The position numbers were made by a program, and so were the translations under genes. From Stenotrophomonas lactitubi (GTDB lineage Bacteria; Pseudomonadota; Gammaproteobacteria; Xanthomonadales; Xanthomonadaceae), in assembly GCF_002803515.1 (NCBI RefSeq), contig NZ_PHQX01000001.1:3038001-3102000 (forward strand): 64,000 bases of DNA, written 5' to 3'. Shown one piece after another: positions 33,681-42,503 of this stretch. Under the pieces are notes generated by a model, which was given only the letters and a program-made list of their open reading frames with translations, had not been told where the DNA came from and searched no databases. Every line of letters starts with the position of its first letter. Within the stretch, counting starts at the first letter, position 1.

Positions 33681-34247
33681 ATGGATAGTGCGCTGCCCCA
33701 ACAGATCAACAACCTGCTCCGCGACGGCGTGGTGACCGAGGTCGATTACGCCCGGCATCTGTGCCGCGTGCAGACAGGCGAGGCGCACACCGACTTCCTT
33801 CCGTGGTTCAGCGCTGCCGCTGGCGAGCTGCGCACCTGGGCACCGCCGAGTAGTGGCGAGCAGGTGGCACTGCTGTGCTGCGATGGCGACCTGGCCAACG
33901 CCATCGTGCTGCGAGGGTTGTACTGCGCGCAGTACCCAGCACCCTCGGCCAGCGCAAGCCTGACCCTGATCCAGTTCAAGGATGGCGCCGTGGTCAGCTA
34001 TGACCACGACGCGCACGCACTGTCCGCTGTTCTACCCGCCGGCGGAACCGTCGCCATCACCGCCGACGGCGGAACCACCATCACCGGCCCGGTGACTATC
34101 AAGGGCGCCACCCGCATTGAAGGCGCGGTGACGGTCAGCGGCAAGGTCGAAGTGTCCGATGACGTGACTGCCGCCGGCATCAGCCTGACCAAGCACAAGC
34201 ACCCCGGCGTGCAGCCGGGCGGTGGCACCACCGGGGCGCCGGCATGA
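33681..34247 (+). CDS. V: Baseplate spike protein V (P2 gpV family)
   Basis: This 188-residue protein starts MDSALPQQINNLLRDGVVTEVDYARHLCRVQTGE. An OB-fold N-terminus has DFLPWFSAAAGELRTWAPPSSGEQVALLCCDGD. A C-terminal beta-helix of short repeats (TITGPVTIKGATRIEGAVTVSGKVEVSDDV) ends in KHKHPGVQPGGGTTG. The HxH near the tip is the iron-binding site seen in P2-type spikes. The trimer pierces the outer membrane. Confidence 0.96.
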   Translation: MDSALPQQINNLLRDGVVTEVDYARHLCRVQTGEAHTDFLPWFSAAAGELRTWAPPSSGEQVALLCCDGDLANAIVLRGLYCAQYPAPSASASLTLIQFKDGAVVSYDHDAHALSAVLPAGGTVAITADGGTTITGPVTIKGATRIEGAVTVSGKVEVSDDVTAAGISLTKHKHPGVQPGGGTTGAPA

Positions 34248-34603
34248 TCGGCATGGACGGCCGCACTGGCGTTTTCAGCGACGACCTGGCGCACCTGCGC
34301 CAGTCCATCGCCGACATTCTGACCACGCCCATCGGCTCGCGCGTGCAGCGCCGCGAGTACGGCTCGCTGCTGCCCGAGCTGATCGACCAGCCCTTCAACG
34401 ATGAGACCCGCCTGCGCCTGTTCGGCGCCACGGCCACCGCGCTGATGCGTTGGGAGCCGCGCATCAGCCTCACCCGTATCGACCTGGCCCACGGCGACGT
34501 GGCCGGCTCGTTCGTCCTCGATCTACAGGGCCAGCTGGCCACACCGAGCGGCGCTTCGCGCAACACCCGCCTTTCCGTACCACTCCGCTTTCACACCCCC
34601 TAA
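34244..34603 (+). CDS. W: Baseplate protein W (gp25/GPW family)
   Basis: This 119-residue protein starts MIGMDGRTGVFSDDLAHLRQSIADILTTPIGSRVQRREYGSLLPELID, the GPW/gp25 signature including the EYGS turn. It is a lysozyme-related wedge component of contractile-tail baseplates and starts sheath assembly. It overlaps the V stop by four bases. Confidence 0.96.
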   Translation: MIGMDGRTGVFSDDLAHLRQSIADILTTPIGSRVQRREYGSLLPELIDQPFNDETRLRLFGATATALMRWEPRISLTRIDLAHGDVAGSFVLDLQGQLATPSGASRNTRLSVPLRFHTP

Positions 34604-34618
34604 CCGAAGGAGAAGCCC

Positions 34619-35791
34619 ATGGCCGCCAGTGGCTATCATCACGGCGTTCGCGTCATCGAAATCAACGGCGGCGTCCGGCCGATCCGTACCGTATCCACCG
34701 CCGTGATCGGCGTCGTCTGCACGGGCGAAGACGCAGACAAGACCGTCTTCCCGCTGGATCGTCCGGTGCTGATTACCGACGTGCTGAGCGCAGTCGGCAA
34801 AGCCGGCATGACCGGCACCCTGCGCGCCACGCTGCAAGGCATCGCCGATCAGGGCAACCCGATTGTGGTCGTGGTGCGCGTGGCCAGTGCCAGCAATGAC
34901 ACCGACACCACCGCAAAGGTCATCGGCGGCGCCAATGGCGGCAGCTACACCGGCCTGCACGCACTGCTGGTTGCACAGGCACAGCTGGGCGTCCGTCCGC
35001 GCATCCTGGGCGCGCCGGGGCTGGACACCCAGCCGGTGACCGCCGCCATGGTTCCCATCGCCAAGAAGCTGCGCGCCATGATCTACGCCAGCTGCGCCGC
35101 CAGCGCCACGGTGTCGGAAGCCATCGCCTACCGCGAGCAGTTCGCGGCCCGCGAGCTGATGCTGATCTACCCCGACTTCATGGCGTTCAACACCACTTCC
35201 TCCTCGACCGGCATGGCCTTCGCCGTCGCCCGTGCACTGGGCGTGCGCGCCATGACCGACCAGCAGCAGGGCTGGCACAAGTCCATCTCGAACGTACCGG
35301 TTGCCGGCGTGACCGGCATCAGCCGCGACGTGCATTGGGATCTGCAAGACCCCAACACGGATGCAGGCCTGCTCAACGCCGGCGACGTGACCACCCTCGT
35401 CAATTCCAACGGCTACAAGTTCTGGGGCTCGCGCACCTGCAGCGAAGACCCGTTGTTCCAGTTCGAGACGGCAACCCGTACCGCGCAGATCCTCGCCGAC
35501 ACCATCGCCGAGGCGCAGGAAATCTACATCGACAAACCGCTGCACCCGACGCTGGTCCGCGATCTGCTGGAAAGCATCAACGCCAAGTTCCGCGAGCTGG
35601 TCTATGCCGGCTATCTGATCGGCGCCAGTGCCTGGTACGACGATGGCGCCAACCCGTCGCAGTCGCTGGCCAGCGGCCAGCTGGTGATCGACTTCGATTA
35701 CACCCCGGTACCGCCGCTGGAAAGCCTGCAGCTGAACCAGCGCATCACCGACCGCTACTTCGCCGACTTCCCGGCCCGCATCAGCGGCTAA
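34619..35791 (+). CDS. FI: Tail sheath protein (P2 gpFI family)
   Basis: This 390-residue contractile sheath subunit starts MAASGYHHGVRVIEINGGVRPIRTVSTAVIGVVCTG. The core KKLRAMIYASCAASATVSEAIAYREQFAARELMLIYPDF and the C-terminal QSLASGQLVIDFDYTPVPPLESLQLNQRITDRYF match the family. It has a GAAGGAGA site. It is followed by the tube gene, as in all P2-like phages. Confidence 0.97.
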   Translation: MAASGYHHGVRVIEINGGVRPIRTVSTAVIGVVCTGEDADKTVFPLDRPVLITDVLSAVGKAGMTGTLRATLQGIADQGNPIVVVVRVASASNDTDTTAKVIGGANGGSYTGLHALLVAQAQLGVRPRILGAPGLDTQPVTAAMVPIAKKLRAMIYASCAASATVSEAIAYREQFAARELMLIYPDFMAFNTTSSSTGMAFAVARALGVRAMTDQQQGWHKSISNVPVAGVTGISRDVHWDLQDPNTDAGLLNAGDVTTLVNSNGYKFWGSRTCSEDPLFQFETATRTAQILADTIAEAQEIYIDKPLHPTLVRDLLESINAKFRELVYAGYLIGASAWYDDGANPSQSLASGQLVIDFDYTPVPPLESLQLNQRITDRYFADFPARISG

Positions 35792-35813
35792 GGCCGCATA
35801 AGGAATCCATGCC

Positions 35814-36323
35814 ATGGCTCTGCCCAGCAAGCTCAAAAACCTCAACCTGTTCAACGATGGCCTGAGCTACATCGGCCAGGTCACCGAATTCAAGCTGCCG
35901 ACCCTGACTCGCAAGATGGAGGAATACCGCGCCGGCGGAATGCTCGGCCCCATCGACATCGACCTGGGCCAGGAAAAGATCGAAGCCGAATGGAAATGCG
36001 GCGGCCTGATGCTCGATGTGCTGCGCCAGTACGGCGCCGTCTCGCACAACGCAGTGCAGCTGCGCTTTGCCGGCGGCTACCAGCGCGAAGACAGCGGCGA
36101 GGTGGATTCGGTCGAAATCGTCATCCGCGGCCGCCACACCGAGATCGACGCCGGCACCGGCAAGGTCGGCGATGACACCGAGTTCAGCGTCAAGACCACC
36201 GCCAGCTACTACAAGCTGACCGTCAACGGCCGCACCGAGATCGAAATCGACTTGGTCGGCATGGTCTTCATGGTCAACGGCGTTGACCGTCAGTCCGCCC
36301 TGCGTCGCGCCATCGGCGCCTGA
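35814..36323 (+). CDS. FII: Major tail tube protein (P2 gpFII family)
   Basis: This 169-residue tube subunit starts MALPSKLKNLNLFNDGLSYIGQVTEFKLPTLTRKMEEYRAGGMLGPIDID. Hexamers stack inside the sheath. The segment YQREDSGEVDSVEIVIRGRHTEIDAGTGKVGDDTEF is typical. The gap to FI is 22 bases. Confidence 0.97.
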   Translation: MALPSKLKNLNLFNDGLSYIGQVTEFKLPTLTRKMEEYRAGGMLGPIDIDLGQEKIEAEWKCGGLMLDVLRQYGAVSHNAVQLRFAGGYQREDSGEVDSVEIVIRGRHTEIDAGTGKVGDDTEFSVKTTASYYKLTVNGRTEIEIDLVGMVFMVNGVDRQSALRRAIGA

Positions 36324-36383
36324 TCCCTTCCCCCCCTTGCCCAGCCGTTCCCATGGCTGGGCCAACCCTGTGAGAGACACACC

Positions 36384-36710
36384 ATGAACACCGAACCCAC
36401 CACCACCGTCGCCGACGAAACCACCGGCACCAACGTGATCGTGCTCGAAACCCCGATCCAGCGCGGCGAGCAGGTGATCCGCTCAGTTCGCCTGCGCAAG
36501 CCGACCGCCGGTGACCTTCGCGGCATCAAGCTGTTCGACCTGGCACAGATGGATGTGACCGCGCTGACCACGGTCCTGCCGCGCATCAGCCAGCCGATCC
36601 TGACCACCGCCGACGCCGGCAAGCTGGAACCGGCCGATCTGATCGAGTTTGCGCGCGTCATCGGCGATTTTTTCGTGCCGAAAGCAGAGAGGGAATCCCT
36701 GTCTGCGTAG
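36384..36710 (+). CDS. E: Tail assembly protein E (P2 gpE family)
   Basis: This 108-residue tail assembly chaperone starts MNTEPTTTVADETTGTNVIVLETPIQRGEQVIRSVRLRKPTAGDLRGIKLFDLAQMDV. Near its end the slippery run T TTT TTC (36668-36674) allows a -1 shift into the E-prime frame, giving a fusion of about 150 residues. P2 makes its E and E+E-prime pair (91 and 142 residues) the same way. The short and long forms coat the tape measure during assembly. Confidence 0.93.
   Translation: MNTEPTTTVADETTGTNVIVLETPIQRGEQVIRSVRLRKPTAGDLRGIKLFDLAQMDVTALTTVLPRISQPILTTADAGKLEPADLIEFARVIGDFFVPKAERESLSA
36668..36674 (+). promoter_or_regulatory. Programmed -1 frameshift site (T TTT TTC)
   Basis: The heptamer is in register with gene E (GAT TTT TTC). 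After slipping, the new frame stays open through CGT GCC GAA ... GTA GAG GAT CTG into the ATG of the next small gene and to its stop at 36835. This matches the E to E-prime frameshift known in P2. Confidence 0.85.
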
Positions 36711-36718
36711 AGGATCTG

Positions 36719-36835
36719 ATGGCCGATGTCGCGGTGATTTTCTCCTTTACCCTCACCGAGCTTTCGGCCCTCTCCCTGTCTGAATTGATCCAGTGGCGTC
36801 AGCGCGCCTATGAACGAAGTGGAGCCCAGCAGTGA
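36719..36835 (+). CDS. E': Tail protein E-prime (P2 GpE-type small protein)
   Basis: This 38-residue frame (MADVAVIFSFTLTELSALSL, then SELIQWRQRAYERS) matches the small P2 GpE-type domain, with the conserved Trp/Arg near the end. It is probably made mainly as the C-terminal part of the E frameshift product. The ATG has only a weak ribosome-binding context (AGAGGATCTG). Confidence 0.82.
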   Translation: MADVAVIFSFTLTELSALSLSELIQWRQRAYERSGAQQ

Positions 36836-36847
36836 TACAGTCCGCCC

Positions 36848-36985
36848 ATGGACACCCTTATCGCCATCGTCTTTGCGCTGTTTCTGCTGACCACGGTCGG
36901 TGGGCTGTTGCTGTGGGCGTTCAGCGCTGCGTGTCGCCTCCTGGCCGCGCTGGTAGCCGATCCTACGGACACCACGACGCCGTAA
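36848..36985 (+). CDS. Small membrane protein between E-prime and T
   Basis: This 45-residue frame (MDTLIAIVFALFLLTTVGGL, then LLWAFSAACRLLAALVADP) is one hydrophobic helix pair. No strong ribosome-binding site is visible. It fits the only gap in the tail operon and could be a minor membrane or connector protein. Evidence is limited to the intact frame, composition and position. Confidence 0.45.
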   Translation: MDTLIAIVFALFLLTTVGGLLLWAFSAACRLLAALVADPTDTTTP

Positions 36986-37007
36986 GACCCGCATCGGTTG
37001 TCGTCGC

Positions 37008-40000
37008 ATGAGCGGCGGCAACCTTCGCCTGCAGGTGGTGCTGGAAGCACTCGACCGTGCCAGCGCCCCGTTCAAGAAGGTCATGGCCGGCAGCAAGGGC
37101 CTGTCCACTGCCCTGCAGGAACAACAGGCCAACCTACGGCGCCTCAATGCCGCCCAGCGTGACGTTGCGGCCTACCGTCAGCAGCAGCAGGCTGTGCGTG
37201 CCACCGAACAGAGCCACCTGGCCGCGCAGCTGCGCGTTGCCGCTCTCGCCCGTCAGATCAAAGAGGCCGGCACCCCTACCCGCAAGCTGAGTCGTGAGTT
37301 CAACCAGGCGCGCGCCGCCGCCGCCCAACTCAAGGGCCAGCATCAGCAGCAGTCGGTGGAGCTGCAGCGCCTGCGTAGCGGTCTGGACCGCGCCGGCATC
37401 AGCACGCGGCAGCTCGGCACCCATGAGCGCAAGCTGCGAGGCGAGATTGCCGCCGTCTCGACGCAGATGGATGCCCAGCGCACGCGCTTGGCTGCGCTCG
37501 ATGCGGCGCAGGCCCGTAGCCGCAAGATCCACAGCGCCGGCATGAACGCGGCTGCCCACGGCACCGGCGTAGCGCTGGCCGCGTTCGGCGCCCTGCGCGC
37601 GCAGACGCTGCCCATTGCGCAGGCCATGAGCTTCGAGTCGGCCATGGCCGATGTGAAAAAGGTGGTGGACTTCGACACGCCGGACGGCTTCGAGAAGATG
37701 GGCCGCGACATTGAGGAACTGTCGCGCCGCTTGCCGATGGTGCCCACCGATATCGCCAAGATCGTCGCAGCCGCTGGTCAGGCGGGTATCGCCAGCAACG
37801 AGCTGACGCGCTTCGCCGAGGATGCGGCGAAGATGGGCGTGGCCTTCGACACAACGGCCGAAGACGCCGGCCAGACGATGGCCACATGGCGTACCGCGTT
37901 CCGTATGGGTCAGGACGACGTTGTCGTGCTGGCCGACAAGATCAACTACCTGGGCAACACCGGCCCGGCCAGCGTCCAGAAGATCAGCGAGGTGGTGAAC
38001 CGCATCGGTGCGCTGGGCGAGGTGGCCGGCCTCGGCAGCGGCCCGCTGGCTGCGCTGGGCGCTACCGTCGCCGGCATGGGTATCGAGTCCGAAGTGTCTG
38101 CCACCGGCATCAAGAACATGCTGCTCACGCTGTCGTCGGGCGACGCGGCGACCTCGCGCCAGATCGCATCGTTCGAGAAGCTGGGGCTGAAGGCCGGCGA
38201 TATGGCCAAGGCGATGCAGGACGACGCCGGCGGCGCGATCCTGCAGGTACTGGAAAAGCTCAAGCAGCTGCCCAAGGCCGAGCAGGCGGCGACGATGACG
38301 CAGCTGTTCGGCCGCGAATCCATTGGCGCGATCGCGCCGCTGCTGACCAACCTCGATCTGCTGAAAGAGAACTTCGGCAAGGTCACCGACGCGCAGAAGT
38401 ACGGCGGGTCGATGAACGCCGAATACGCCGCGCGCGTGGGCACGGCAGAGAACGGCTTGGTGCTGCTCAAGAACAGCGCCACCGTGCTTTCCCAGCGCCT
38501 CGGCAAGACGCTGTTGCCGACGGTAAAGGAACTGGCAGCGCGTGTGGCCAAGGTCGCCGACCGGATGGCCGAATGGGTGACGAAGAACCCGCAGCTGGTG
38601 GCCACCATCGCTAAGCTGGCCATCGGCGGTACCGCCCTGGCCGCTGCGCTCGGTGGTCTGCTGGTTGCCGGCGGCGTCGGCGCCATGGCGCTGACCCAGA
38701 TCCACAAAGCCGTGATGCTGCTCAGCGGCGGCGGTGGCATTGGCAAGCTGGTCGGCCAGGTACTGTCGCTGGGTGGCCGGGCATTCCCAATGCTGTTCAA
38801 CGTTGGCCGCATGCTGCTGCCGCTGCTGGGTGGCATCAGCCTGCCGGTGCTGGCCATCGGCGCTGCGGTCGCAGTGGTCGCCGCGCTGGTCTGGAAATAC
38901 TGGGAGCCGATCAAGGCGTTCATGATCGGCGTCTGGCAAGGCGTGCTCGATGTGGTCAACCCGATCATGGCCGAGCTGATGACCGCGCTTGAACCGCTCG
39001 GCCCGGTGTGGGACACGATTTCCGGCGCCATGAGCCAGGCATGGGATTGGGCAAAGAAGCTGTTCACGCCGTTTGAAGCCACCAGCGAGCAGCTGCAGGG
39101 CGCAACTGACGCCGGCCGAGGCTTCGGCCAGATCCTGGGCACCGTGCTGACCGTAAACCTGCGCATGGCGGTGAAGGCCATCGGCTGGCTGGTCGATGCA
39201 TTCACCACAATTCTGCCGGTAATCCAGAACGCCGTCGGCGGTGCATGGACCTACCTGCAGGGCGCGTGGGATCTGATCGTGGGCCTGTTCACCCTCGACG
39301 GCGGCAAGATCCGCGCTGGCCTGACTGCCATGTGGGAGGGCGCCAATCAGATCCTGCTGGGCTGGCCCGCGAAGATGATGCAGGCCGGTGTCGATATGAT
39401 TACCGGCCTCATCAACGGCGTGAAGTCGATGGGTGGCGCGGCGTTCGATGCCATCGCCGGTATCGCCGAGGGGGTGACGGTCAAGTTCAAGAGCATGCTC
39501 GGCATCCATAGCCCGTCGCGTGTCTTCGCGCAGTTTGGCGACTTCACCATGCAGGGCCTGGCTGGCGGTTTGGACCGCAGTCAGGGCGAGCCGCTGCAGC
39601 AGGTGACCAGCGTTGGCGACCGCATTACGCAGGCCGGCGCCGGCATGGGCGAGCGCATGCAGCAAGCGGGCATTGGCGGCACCGATGCGTCAGCCAGCCG
39701 CCTTGATGAACTGCGGCAACGACGCATCGACCGGAATGGTGGTGATGCTGACACCGCCCGTGCCACCGCCAGCCGTGACCGCCTGCGTGCTGCAGCAGTT
39801 GGGGGCGAGCGCGTGACGCAGATCGGCGCTGGCATGACTCAGCGCATGCAGGCCAACGATAGCGACACCGCACCCTCCCGGCTTGATGCGCTGCGCGAGC
39901 GACGCATTGCGCGCGGTGGCGACACCGCCGCCGCCGCGCGTGCCACCAGCAGCAGGGACAAACTGCGTCAGGCATCGGCCGGGCTGGCGCTGGGGGCCGC

Positions 40001-40211
40001 TGCGTTGCCCGTCATGGCCGCAGCTGCCCCGGTGGTCGCTCCGGCGGCTGCGCAGGCCGCAGCGGGCGGCACAGGCGCTTCCAGCTACACCATCGAGATC
40101 AACGCACCAGCTGGATCTGATGAGCAGAAGATCGCGGACTTGGTGCGGCAGACCATTGAACAGATTGAGCGCGACAAGGCCACCCGACGCGGTGCCCGGC
40201 TCAGCGACTGA
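37008..40211 (+). CDS. T: Tail tape measure protein (P2 gpT family)
   Basis: This 1067-residue protein sets tail length and is ejected with the DNA. It starts MSGGNLRLQVVLEALDRASAPFKKVMAGSKG. The first 180 residues are a Gln/Arg/Ala-rich coiled coil. The conserved TP901/P2 tape core spans FESAMADVKKVVDFDTPDGFEKMGRDIEELSRRLPMVPTDIAKIVAAAGQAGI. Hydrophobic membrane-type segments lie around residues 540-630 (GGTALAAALGGLLVAGGVGAMAL, GISLPVLAIGAAVAVVAALVW). The C-terminus has two related repeats with DELRQRRIDRNGGD and DALRERRIARGGD. The long minus-strand frame at 37134-39665 is a shadow. Confidence 0.96.
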   Translation: MSGGNLRLQVVLEALDRASAPFKKVMAGSKGLSTALQEQQANLRRLNAAQRDVAAYRQQQQAVRATEQSHLAAQLRVAALARQIKEAGTPTRKLSREFNQARAAAAQLKGQHQQQSVELQRLRSGLDRAGISTRQLGTHERKLRGEIAAVSTQMDAQRTRLAALDAAQARSRKIHSAGMNAAAHGTGVALAAFGALRAQTLPIAQAMSFESAMADVKKVVDFDTPDGFEKMGRDIEELSRRLPMVPTDIAKIVAAAGQAGIASNELTRFAEDAAKMGVAFDTTAEDAGQTMATWRTAFRMGQDDVVVLADKINYLGNTGPASVQKISEVVNRIGALGEVAGLGSGPLAALGATVAGMGIESEVSATGIKNMLLTLSSGDAATSRQIASFEKLGLKAGDMAKAMQDDAGGAILQVLEKLKQLPKAEQAATMTQLFGRESIGAIAPLLTNLDLLKENFGKVTDAQKYGGSMNAEYAARVGTAENGLVLLKNSATVLSQRLGKTLLPTVKELAARVAKVADRMAEWVTKNPQLVATIAKLAIGGTALAAALGGLLVAGGVGAMALTQIHKAVMLLSGGGGIGKLVGQVLSLGGRAFPMLFNVGRMLLPLLGGISLPVLAIGAAVAVVAALVWKYWEPIKAFMIGVWQGVLDVVNPIMAELMTALEPLGPVWDTISGAMSQAWDWAKKLFTPFEATSEQLQGATDAGRGFGQILGTVLTVNLRMAVKAIGWLVDAFTTILPVIQNAVGGAWTYLQGAWDLIVGLFTLDGGKIRAGLTAMWEGANQILLGWPAKMMQAGVDMITGLINGVKSMGGAAFDAIAGIAEGVTVKFKSMLGIHSPSRVFAQFGDFTMQGLAGGLDRSQGEPLQQVTSVGDRITQAGAGMGERMQQAGIGGTDASASRLDELRQRRIDRNGGDADTARATASRDRLRAAAVGGERVTQIGAGMTQRMQANDSDTAPSRLDALRERRIARGGDTAAAARATSSRDKLRQASAGLALGAAALPVMAAAAPVVAPAAAQAAAGGTGASSYTIEINAPAGSDEQKIADLVRQTIEQIERDKATRRGARLSD

Positions 40212-40222
40212 GGACCACCACC

Positions 40223-40621
40223 ATGCAGATGACCTGGGGCACATTCGTGTTTTCCCTCTCCACCGCCGCCTACGGCGAACTACAGCGCCAGATGACCTGG
40301 CGCCACGCCAGCAGCGAGCGCGTTGGCGCCCGCGCGGCCCGGCAGTACGTCGGGCCAGGCGATGACACCATCAGCCTGCAGGGCACCATTGCCGGCGAGC
40401 TTGTGGCCGACCTGCAGGTGCTGGACAAACTGCGCGAGCTGGGCGACCAGGGCAAACCGCAGGCGCTGGTGGAGGGCACGGGGCGCGTCTACGGCGCGTA
40501 CCTGCTGACCAGCCTCAGCGAGACACGGCGCGAGCTGTTCAACGATGGCACGCCGCGCCTGATCGACTTCCAGATGCAGCTGGAGCGGGACGACGACGGC
40601 GCAAGCGAGGCCATCGCATGA
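40223..40621 (+). CDS. U: Tail protein U (P2 gpU family)
   Basis: This 132-residue tail-terminator protein starts MQMTWGTFVFSLSTAAYGELQRQMTWRHASSERVGARAARQYVGPGDDTISLQGTI, the very conserved gpU pattern. It caps the tail tube at the head-proximal end. The gap to T is 11 bases, and it overlaps the D start by four. Confidence 0.96.
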   Translation: MQMTWGTFVFSLSTAAYGELQRQMTWRHASSERVGARAARQYVGPGDDTISLQGTIAGELVADLQVLDKLRELGDQGKPQALVEGTGRVYGAYLLTSLSETRRELFNDGTPRLIDFQMQLERDDDGASEAIA

Positions 40622-41640
40622 GGGCGACGCCATATCCGATTCCCGCATGGCGGGTAGTGCTCGATGGCAAGGATCTGACAGACCGGCTGGCGCCGCGCCT
40701 GCTGGATCTCTCCCTGACCGAGAGCCGTGGGGATGAAGCCGACCAGGTGGATCTGCGCGTGCATGACCACGACGGCATGCTTGCGCTGCCGCGCCGTGGC
40801 GTCACCCTGCAGGTGGCCATTGGCTATGAAGGTAGCGGCCTGTTCGACAAGGGCACCTTCAAGGTGGACGACGTAGAACACAGCGGCTCGCCGGACATCA
40901 TCACGATTCGTGCGCGCTCGGCTGACCTGACCGGGGCTGTGCGTCGCCGCCGCGAACGCAGCTGGCACGACACCACCCTGGGCGACATTCTCGGCACCAT
41001 CGCAGGCGAGCATTCGCTGCGTTCGTCCATCGCCGCGGATCTGGCCAGCGTGCAGATTTCACACCTCGATCAAGCCAACGAGAGCGATATCAACCTGCTG
41101 ACGCGGCTTGGCAAGCGATTCGACGCCATGGCCACGGTGAAGGCCGGCACGCTGATATTCGCGCCCATCGGCGCTGGCACCACGGCCAGTGGCCAGCCGC
41201 TGCCGGGCGTGCAAATCACTCGCGCCTCTGGCGACCAGCACCGCTACAGTGTGGCCGACCGCGAGAAGTTCACCGGCGTGCGCGCGTACTGGGGCGACCG
41301 CAAGGCAGCACGTCGCACGGGCGTGCTGGTCGGCACGTCCGAGAACGAGAAGAAGCTGCAGGCCACCTACGCCACGGCAGAGGAAGCGCGGCAGCACGCT
41401 GATGCCGAGTTCAGACGGCTGGACCGTGGCACCGCGCAGCTGAGCTATCGGCTGGCCTTGGGCCGTGCCGATATTTACCCGGAGCAGGCCGTTACTGTCA
41501 GCGGGTTCAAGCCGGAGATCGATGGCACCGACTGGCTGGTGGCCAAGGCCACCCATACCATCGACGGCAGTGGGGGGTTCATCACTGCCTTGGAGCTGGA
41601 GCGTGGCGGCGAAAGCTCGCCCTCAGCCGATGCTCAATAA
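40618..41640 (+). CDS. D: Tail protein D, baseplate hub (P2 gpD family)
   Basis: This 340-residue hub protein starts MRATPYPIPAWRVVLDGKDLTDRLAPRLLDLSLTESRGDEADQVDLRVHDHDGML. The middle TGAVRRRRERSWHDTTLGDILGTIAGEHSL and the C-terminal GRADIYPEQAVTVSGFKPEIDGTDWLVAKATHTIDGSGGFITALELERG follow gpD. It links the spike to the tube. It is the last late gene; a decayed second copy of its C-terminus follows at once. Confidence 0.96.
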   Translation: MRATPYPIPAWRVVLDGKDLTDRLAPRLLDLSLTESRGDEADQVDLRVHDHDGMLALPRRGVTLQVAIGYEGSGLFDKGTFKVDDVEHSGSPDIITIRARSADLTGAVRRRRERSWHDTTLGDILGTIAGEHSLRSSIAADLASVQISHLDQANESDINLLTRLGKRFDAMATVKAGTLIFAPIGAGTTASGQPLPGVQITRASGDQHRYSVADREKFTGVRAYWGDRKAARRTGVLVGTSENEKKLQATYATAEEARQHADAEFRRLDRGTAQLSYRLALGRADIYPEQAVTVSGFKPEIDGTDWLVAKATHTIDGSGGFITALELERGGESSPSADAQ

Positions 41641-41649
41641 CGGCAGCAT

Positions 41650-41871
41650 GTGACGGTCCACGTGCGGCGGCCGGAAACGGGTACCGCGACGTCATGGTTC
41701 AAGTCGGCACTAGACCGTGCCGATCCTTATCCCGGTCAGGCGGTGAATGTCGCGGGCATCAAGCCCCCAATCGGCGGCTCGGCCTAACTGTTGGCGAAGA
41801 CGATGCACGCCATTGATGGTGGACCCGGCTTTGCCACGTCCCTTGAACTTGAACGTTGGGCAACGGCGTAG
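41650..41871 (+). pseudogene. Degenerate duplicate of the gpD C-terminal domain
   Basis: Read in one frame, this stretch gives VRRPETGTATSWFKSALDRADPYPGQAVNVAGIKPPIGGSA, stop, LLAKTMHAIDGGPGFATSLELERWATA, stop. It aligns with gpD residues about 258-325 (RRLDRGTAQLSYRLALGRADIYPEQAVTVSGFKPEIDGTDWLVAKATHTIDGSGGFITALELERG). A TAA replaces the DTDW region, and there is no start of its own. The rest of the 41641-41957 gap has no gene. Confidence 0.82.
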
Positions 41872-41957
41872 GCGCCTGTCGCGTTTACCTCTACAGGCGC
41901 CCTTGCCACGGTCGATATTTTGGCCAACAGCGAGTATCAGCTGTCCAATGTTCAGCT

Positions 41958-42419
41958 CTAGCGTTTCCGACCGCCCTTGTTGCGCGAACCGATCTGGAAG
42001 CTGACATCGCCCTGGGTCACCGTGCCCGCATTGACCTGGCCGGAATTGTTGCCGCCCACCATCGGCGCCGCGCCAGCTTCGGCGTGCTTCGCAGCGGCCT
42101 CCTTCGGTGCCGTCAGCATCAGCCGCACCGCAAAGCGCATTTCAGGCGACGCCGACCGGTAGCGGGCCAGCATCTCGCCGTCCTCGTCGTCCAGTTCTGT
42201 CGGGAAGCCGGTCAACACATACCCGATATCCACACCGAGCGCGGCCAGGTCATGCAGATAGGCGGCGGTGGGCGAGTTCACGCCCGTCTCGTAACGCATC
42301 TGCGTGTTTTTGTTCTTGCCGGCGCGCGAGCCCATTTCCTCTTGGCTCAGGTCCAGGCGCTCGCGCTCCGCGCGCAGCCGTGCACCTACGCCGAGCTTGG
42401 GATCTTCAGTAAGTGACAT
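41958..42419 (-). CDS. CI-type immunity repressor of the prophage
   Basis: This 153-residue XRE-type repressor starts MSLTEDPKLGVGARLRAERERLDLSQEEMGSRAGKNKNTQMRYETGVNSPTAAYLHDLAALGVDIGYVLTG. The helix-turn-helix spans about residues 12-60. The C-terminal part is short, with no LexA-type Ser/Lys protease motif, so induction is unlikely to be by simple RecA-stimulated cleavage. A GGAGAG site lies upstream. It is divergent from the small DNA-binding gene at 42504. Confidence 0.85.
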   Translation of the reverse strand: MSLTEDPKLGVGARLRAERERLDLSQEEMGSRAGKNKNTQMRYETGVNSPTAAYLHDLAALGVDIGYVLTGFPTELDDEDGEMLARYRSASPEMRFAVRLMLTAPKEAAAKHAEAGAAPMVGGNNSGQVNAGTVTQGDVSFQIGSRNKGGRKR

Positions 42420-42436
42420 TTTTCGAACTCTCCATG

Positions 42437-42465
42437 TTGACTGGTGCGCTTTTTCGCACTATCGT
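42437..42465 (+). promoter_or_regulatory. Early rightward promoter with operator in the spacer
   Basis: TTGACT (42437-42442), a 17-base spacer and TATCGT (42460-42465) face the 42504 gene. The spacer contains the inverted repeat GTGCG-N6-CGCAC (42444? to 42459; arms 42445-42448 plus flanks pair), placed where a bound repressor would block RNA polymerase. Confidence 0.5.
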
Positions 42466-42503
42466 TGCCCCAAGTACACAATAATCACACTTTGGTGCCC
42501 GAT

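Noticed and set aside
37134..39665. An 843-residue minus-strand open frame
   Set aside because: It is a shadow of the tape measure gene in a high-GC genome; no recognisable motif and no start context.
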